A stretch of 5,478 nt of DNA from Omnitrophica WOR_2 bacterium RIFCSPHIGHO2_02_FULL_52_10 (GTDB lineage: Bacteria > Omnitrophota > Gorgyraeia > Zapsychrales > Zapsychraceae). Below, one piece after another: positions 3,401-5,478 of this stretch. Below the pieces are notes generated by a model. That model saw only the letters and a program-made list of their open reading frames with translations. It did no database searches and was not told the origin of the DNA. Position 1 is the first letter of the stretch. Each line of letters opens with the position of its first letter. The DNA lies in contig MHGR01000127.1 of NCBI GenBank assembly GCA_001805655.1, positions 999-6,476 of the forward strand, in the 5' to 3' direction. A program made the translations under genes and the position numbers.

Positions 3401-5478
3401 TTATAGGGTTTGGGAGGAATTATTTTGCGGCCGATGGGAGCACGGGAACAGCGAATAGCCTTTTGGCAAGCTATAAGGTCCCGATGATTATTGCGGGGAA
3501 AGACGCCTCGGAAGAAGAGAAGGCGATGCAGAAACAAGCCGATGCTCCAGGAGGAGCGAATTACTTAAAGCGCCAGGCGTTTCGCAATCTTACCTTTACA
3601 TCACCGGGGATAGAATATGCTTATGGTGGGATCATTATGTATGATGAAGCCGCTCAATATGTTGACCCCGACGGGAACAATTTAGTCAAAAAACATGTTG
3701 AAGAAAGAGGGATGGCGGTTATCCATAAATCCGACAGGGGGTTAAAAGATGATCCAAAAAGTCCGCGGCCTAGCTTTGAAACGGACAAAAACAGGCCAAA
3801 AGTTGACGCGGAGAAGATACCCAGTGAAGCCGGATTAGGGATAGGAAATCTTGAGAAGGTGATGGGGGTGTATCCCAGCTCGAGGGCGGATAAGTTTAGA
3901 GTGACCTTTACAATAGATACGGCGGCAGGATTACCAACAGACCGAAATATTGCGGCTGTTACCGAGAGGCTGGCGCAACATGTGTTGGATGTACAGTTGT
4001 TGGGCCGGGCGGCAACGCCTGAGCCGGAAATCATCATTAACGGGGATCATAACATTGACGTTGCCTATAATGTGGGTCAACGGGTATATACTGCCTTTTT
4101 CAAAGCGCTAAGAGCAAAAGAGAAAGACGGATTATATATGGGAGGGGTCATTCCCAAGATCAGCATGGTGACGCGAGGGAAGAATGCGCAAGGCAAGGAT
4201 GATCCTAAAACTGTAGCGCAATATACCGTGAAACTGGTAGAAGAGACATTCCCTTCAGAGATTAAGGGATTGGTGTTTTTATCAGGAGGGCAAAGCTCGG
4301 ACCAGGCGATACGCAATTTAAATGCGATTGTGAAAGAAGCCAAGAGCCGGGGTCTGAAGAGAAAATACAGGGCATCTTTTTCGCGGGCGGCGAAAGAGAC
4401 TGCGTTGAAGGTGTTGGACGGGAAGCTGGAAGATCCAGTGATGTTTAAAGCGGCGCAAAAGGCATTCAGCCAGACGGCGTTTAGGATCCAGGCTGCGAGT
4501 TTGGGGGTCTTAGAGGAGTTCGACGGGCTGCTGGAGAGGATAGGGGTCGATACGTTCATAGCGAACGTTGATGCCTATGGGAAGATGGTCCCGAGCGTTG
4601 AGGGTTATGCCGATAATTTAGGACAGCTGGTGAAAGAGTTCCAACCAACGAATCCTTCCGCCAGCTCGCCGGTGGTAGTTATTGAATCGCAGAATATACC
4701 TGTATCGTTCGCCAGGGTTTTAAGAGATTTTGGCCTTAATTTAGCAAGTGTATCTATTACGCCTCTTGGAGGAAATTTTGATGTGCAGCAGGTCCTTCGT
4801 GATTCGGACCATGAATTTGCCATCGCAACAGCGATCAGCCAAGCTTATGGAACAATCTATTATGCAGGTCAAGACGAAAAAGAGGTTTCCGATGGAGTCG
4901 CGATTCATCTCAGCAATCTAAATATAATAGATTACACGCAAAGAAATCGAAATACGGCGGTTTTCTTCTTGGCTACCGAAGGGAAAAGCGATGGGTCGTT
5001 CTACCAAAAGGTGGGCGCAGGCTATTACGCAGGATTCGAAGGCGGGAAGTGGGAGCCTAAGGATGAAAAAAATTTAGATGAGGCTTATGCAAAAATCGAA
5101 GAATTAAGAAAAATGGGGGTCGAAATTAAATTCATATTAATTGATGGGCTTGAGAATACTAATGCGCAGGCAAAAAATAAATTGGACGCCTGGGCATTGT
5201 TCGGCCTTATAAAAGATTCAGGGAAAACCCCAAGATTTATTGATGATGATATGCGTATTGTTAGCACGAATTGGAACGGGCCATGGGCGGATGTCCATCC
5301 TCTGGATCCGCCTTCCGTTTCATTCCCCAAAATCGTTAAGGCGCTATTTGCCCAAGAACATGGGATAGATGTTGAGGAGGTTGACACCGGTTCGCAGGCG
5401 TATAAAGAATATTTTGCAAAATTTATTTCTCATGTACGGTTTCACGCCTTGGGCCCGCGCGATCCATCCCAAAAAAAA
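340..5478 (+). CDS. Giant exported multidomain protein with two class I fructose-bisphosphate aldolase domains, 5' part
   Basis: One open frame runs from GTG 340 to the window edge without a stop (1713 codons seen). The nearest upstream in-frame stop is TAG at 244-246. Domain order by residue: signal peptide 1-36; N-terminal module about 37-348; linker 349-411; unrecognised segment with coiled coil 412-588; aldolase 1 with tail about 596-1003; aldolase 2 with tail about 1010-1439; unrecognised segment 1446-1713 and beyond. Ser-Ser-Pro motifs mark nearly every boundary. No codon in the frame encodes cysteine, which suits an exported protein. Both aldolases keep their catalytic residues, so cleavage or condensation of fructose 1,6-bisphosphate or a related sugar phosphate is possible. 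Codon usage changes from module to module. The gene stands alone after queA with its own promoter-like signals. The frame, export signal and aldolase identity are well supported. Cellular role, processing and true length are unknown. Single aldolases of this family are about 350-365 residues, so this chain is far outside normal size. Confidence 0.93.
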   Translation, partial: MRIIQRKKTVKSFYSAVSVLVTITFISSSIIPPTYAQSLPAVVLNLPAPGTMVHLTPGFVPPMVDGITIHPDDPFKFDFLVGRGDQQLEGEAFKAEADKLIKYFLASLTVPEAELWVNLSPYENDRIIPDSLSRTEMGRDLLAQDYILKQLTASLMYPEDELGKKFWNRIYEKIQTQYGVTDIPVDTFNKVWIVPQEATVYETGTSAIVIDSHLKVMLESDYLAMANAKDHNSSAAAQSSPSAAIIKEIIIPEIEKEVNEGATFAPLRQIYNSMILATWYKKNLKESLLGQVYVDQNKVAGIDTVEAGTKDEIYNQYLKAFKVGVYNYIKEDVDPSTQEVIPRKYFAGGITAIDPDNISSPAVNDPGAVARAASRLRDDDTFEVELVGDQGQKLAATVVSPSVAVTPQKDESSSPISESISLDSVIKILPNTFEFGSNSRRYVSAMKLSPEDWDFRFPRELSGVSFEGYRTSPRDWVQNEGKMEIFVRENVSGEEFLKELIKHGYHRNLSVLTDPQLIHWIESLKSESDKIRDRMEEIQIEISNVNASLRLTRGQGGEEIYQRQLDALNDRYQRLEDALARVNKEDDKSGASSPILTAGEKAARQEELLTTKTKVFLADDGTKDTIGGAIASNAFGLKGKTGYAQYQQRFSEGEQRELRRQAHILTATAKTLPYTVVATILSDETAEYRTDDGQNLIDTYVTGRGVGINHKDDRGMVPFGDSKVEKVLNPKVLGSENLAKILSVYPDSISTKTRVQITIDEENRLPSEGNLDQIAEDDARHAEEVLGAGRIPVIEPEILLDGTYDIETSAKVARRAYSKIIDRIHARGLDVTRINFKISFVQPGEKSPNPVSEEEIARETVKMIEDVFPPNFGGIKFLSGGLSSDDAMARMNSVAREANARKLSVPTTISYSRALIGPAYQAWQGKPENFSAAQQVLDITLLRGQAAVVGVLDQFNAMLRRVGADALLEDAALTAYNRMLVANVTAVPLAELEGLVENFQIPGAASSPVDTVKLDTSINYLIGFGRNYFAADGSTGTANSLLASYKVPMIIAGKDASEEEKAMQKQADAPGGANYLKRQAFRNLTFTSPGIEYAYGGIIMYDEAAQYVDPDGNNLVKKHVEERGMAVIHKSDRGLKDDPKSPRPSFETDKNRPKVDAEKIPSEAGLGIGNLEKVMGVYPSSRADKFRVTFTIDTAAGLPTDRNIAAVTERLAQHVLDVQLLGRAATPEPEIIINGDHNIDVAYNVGQRVYTAFFKALRAKEKDGLYMGGVIPKISMVTRGKNAQGKDDPKTVAQYTVKLVEETFPSEIKGLVFLSGGQSSDQAIRNLNAIVKEAKSRGLKRKYRASFSRAAKETALKVLDGKLEDPVMFKAAQKAFSQTAFRIQAASLGVLEEFDGLLERIGVDTFIANVDAYGKMVPSVEGYADNLGQLVKEFQPTNPSASSPVVVIESQNIPVSFARVLRDFGLNLASVSITPLGGNFDVQQVLRDSDHEFAIATAISQAYGTIYYAGQDEKEVSDGVAIHLSNLNIIDYTQRNRNTAVFFLATEGKSDGSFYQKVGAGYYAGFEGGKWEPKDEKNLDEAYAKIEELRKMGVEIKFILIDGLENTNAQAKNKLDAWALFGLIKDSGKTPRFIDDDMRIVSTNWNGPWADVHPLDPPSVSFPKIVKALFAQEHGIDVEEVDTGSQAYKEYFAKFISHVRFHALGPRDPSQKK
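448..1380 (+). other. N-terminal module of unknown function (residues about 37-348)
   Basis: This module follows the signal peptide directly. It begins with a Pro-rich stretch (LPAPGTM, then LTPGFVPPM) and continues as a mixed helical region with WVNLSPYENDRI (residues 115-126), TDIPVDTFNKVWIVP (182-196), EIEKEVNEGATFAPLRQIYN (255-274) and PRKYFAGG (342-349). I recall very similar stretches at the start of other giant proteins from Omnitrophota genomes, which suggests a shared carrier, anchoring or secretion module, but I have not checked this and know no function. It has no enzyme motif I recognise. Its codons favour C-ending triplets and CTG/CTC leucine, with only two TTA leucine codons before about 1380, unlike the aldolase part. 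Confidence 0.6.
1381..1572 (+). other. Low-complexity linker with Ser-Ser-Pro motifs (residues about 349-411)
   Basis: The stretch is rich in Ala, Val, Asp, Ser and Pro and shows no clear fold. It contains NISSPAV (residues 357-363), and ESSSPIS (411-417) follows directly at the next boundary. It joins the N-terminal module to the coiled-coil segment and is likely flexible and open to proteases. The coding sequence is GC-rich up to about 1560 and turns AT-rich soon after, so this is also a composition boundary. Confidence 0.5.
1573..2103 (+). other. Unrecognised segment with C-terminal coiled coil (residues about 412-589)
   Basis: I do not recognise the first part (residues 420-515), which has aromatic-rich patches such as SPEDWDFRFP. 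Residues about 520-586 are highly charged and helical, with spaced hydrophobic positions through IESLKSESDKIRDRMEEI and YQRQLDALNDRYQRLEDAL. This is typical of a coiled coil broken by a short Gly-rich turn (GQGG, 554-557). It could dimerise the chain or act as a spacer before the aldolases. Codons are clearly AT-richer than those before and after (AAT, ATA, AGA, AAA). Confidence 0.5.
2110..2121 (+). repeat. Inter-module linker repeat, copy 1 (ASSP)
   Basis: GCCAGCTCGCCG encodes Ala-Ser-Ser-Pro (residues 591-594, within GASSPI) between the coiled coil and aldolase 1. The same 12 bases recur exactly at 4660-4671 and with one change at 3352-3363, each time at a module boundary. Confidence 0.75.
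2125..3348 (+). other. Class I fructose-bisphosphate aldolase domain 1 with helical tail (residues about 596-1003)
   Basis: This matches the eukaryote-type class I (Schiff-base) aldolase family. Residues, in rabbit muscle numbering from memory: D619 (D33) in FLADDG; K711 (K107) in HKDDRGMVP; K752 and R754 (K146, R148); E795 and E797 (E187, E189) in VIEPEILLDG; K837 (K229, the Schiff-base lysine) in NFKISFVQPG; S879 (S271) in FLSGGLSSD; R913 (R303) in SYSRAL. Spacing E795-K837 is 42 and K837-S879 is 42, the same as in the muscle enzyme. The core ends near residue 962. A helical tail (LDQFNAMLRRVG to LVENFQ) then runs to the next linker and replaces the usual C-terminal peptide with its catalytic tyrosine. 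The domain should be able to interconvert fructose 1,6-bisphosphate with dihydroxyacetone phosphate and glyceraldehyde 3-phosphate. True substrate and location are untested. Confidence 0.88.
3352..3363 (+). repeat. Inter-module linker repeat, copy 2 (ASSP)
   Basis: GCCAGTTCGCCG encodes Ala-Ser-Ser-Pro (residues 1005-1008, within GAASSPV) between the two aldolase units. It differs from copies 1 and 3 at one silent base (AGT for AGC). Confidence 0.75.
3367..4656 (+). other. Class I fructose-bisphosphate aldolase domain 2 with helical tail (residues about 1010-1439)
   Basis: This is a second, diverged copy of the aldolase fold. It keeps D1032 in YFAADGSTG, K1130 in IHKSDRG, K1185 and R1187 in ADKFRV, E1228 and E1230 in TPEPEIIINGDH, the Schiff-base K1273 in GVIPKISMV, S1315 in FLSGGQSSD, and R1349 in SFSRAAKETALK. 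K1273-S1315 spacing is again 42. E1228-K1273 is 45, so the loop before the Schiff-base strand is three residues longer than in copy 1. There is also extra sequence around residues 1137-1165. The tail (LEEFDGLLERIG to LVKEFQ, about residues 1391-1435) aligns with the tail of copy 1, so the duplicated unit is domain plus tail plus linker. All catalytic positions I can place are present, so this copy need not be dead. Different substrate preferences in the two copies are possible but not shown. Confidence 0.86.
4660..4671 (+). repeat. Inter-module linker repeat, copy 3 (ASSP)
   Basis: GCCAGCTCGCCG encodes Ala-Ser-Ser-Pro (residues 1441-1444, within SASSPVV) between aldolase 2 and the C-terminal segment. 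It is identical in DNA to copy 1 although 2.5 kb away. Confidence 0.75.
4675..5478 (+). other. Unrecognised C-terminal segment, runs off the window (residues 1446-1713 and beyond)
   Basis: I do not recognise this segment. It looks like a globular alpha/beta domain: predicted strands such as NTAVFFLAT (1538-1546) and VEIKFILIDGL (1594-1604) alternate with helices such as NLDEAYAKIEELRKMG (1578-1593). Other visible motifs are TPLGGNFD, VGAGYYAGFEGGKW, FIDDDMRIV and NWNGPWADVHPLDPP. The opening SFARVLRDFGL followed by PLGGNF faintly recalls the start of PfkB-type sugar kinases, but the rest does not support that. The composition turns AT-richer again compared with the aldolases. The segment may be complete or only the first part of a larger domain. 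Confidence 0.55.

Noticed and set aside
2125..4539. DhnA/FbaB-type (archaeal) class I aldolase or class II aldolase
   Set aside because: The VIEPEIL, FLSGG[LQ]S and Lys-x-x-[FM]-V patterns and their spacing fit the glycolytic class I family. The zinc-binding histidines of class II are not seen.
4077..4559. 160-codon open frame on the - strand, and other - strand frames (for example 3654-4037, 2655-3035, 1320-1652, 5085-5387)
   Set aside because: They lie wholly inside the long + frame, which has clear homology and motifs. Their translations are Ser/Leu-rich without recognisable domains, as expected for the complement of purine-rich coding sequence.
4675..4800. PfkB-type sugar kinase start in the C-terminal segment
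   Set aside because: SFARVLRDFGL and PLGGNF look faintly like the ribokinase-family N-terminus, but the conserved later motifs (anion hole GAGD and ATP site) are not seen in the available 268 residues.
340..5478. Viral or eukaryotic polyprotein
   Set aside because: A strong Shine-Dalgarno, GTG start, bacterial signal peptide and an adjacent queA argue for a bacterial chromosome. No protease, capsid or polymerase domain is seen, and the terminal A-run is part of the open frame.

Overview
The window looks like a bacterial, probably metagenome-derived, segment with two genes on the + strand: the last 20 codons of queA, then one open reading frame that starts at a GTG at 340 and is still open at the last base. 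That frame covers 1713 codons without a stop. My best guess for the organism is Omnitrophota (formerly OP3) or a close relative. I recall from that group very large secreted proteins with this kind of N-terminal module, and enzyme domains separated by 'ASSPV'-type linkers. This is memory, not a search.

Layout. 2-64 is the C-terminus of the tRNA queuosine enzyme QueA. 65-339 is intergenic: a hairpin that may end queA transcription (94-127), a plausible sigma70-type promoter (207-235) overlapped by a cre/LacI-like palindrome (198-211), a perfect tandem 10-bp repeat (248-267), a leader hairpin (276-294) and a strong Shine-Dalgarno (326-333). 340-5478 is the giant gene. Its product reads in order: Sec signal peptide (residues 1-36); a conserved-looking N-terminal module with no assigned function (37 to about 348); a linker (about 349-411); an unrecognised segment ending in a coiled coil (412-588); a class I fructose-bisphosphate aldolase domain with its tail (about 596-1003); a second, diverged class I aldolase with a similar tail (about 1010-1439); and an unrecognised segment (1446 to beyond 1713).

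How it fits together. Both aldolase domains keep the Schiff-base lysine and the other catalytic residues, so both could be active. The fusion sits behind an export signal, contains no cysteine in 1713 residues, and has Ser-Ser-Pro motifs between its modules. These three facts together suggest an exported multi-enzyme chain, either a tethered assembly or a precursor cut at the linkers. Codon usage changes sharply from module to module, as if modules of different history had been joined. Why a glycolytic enzyme would be duplicated and exported is the main puzzle of the window.
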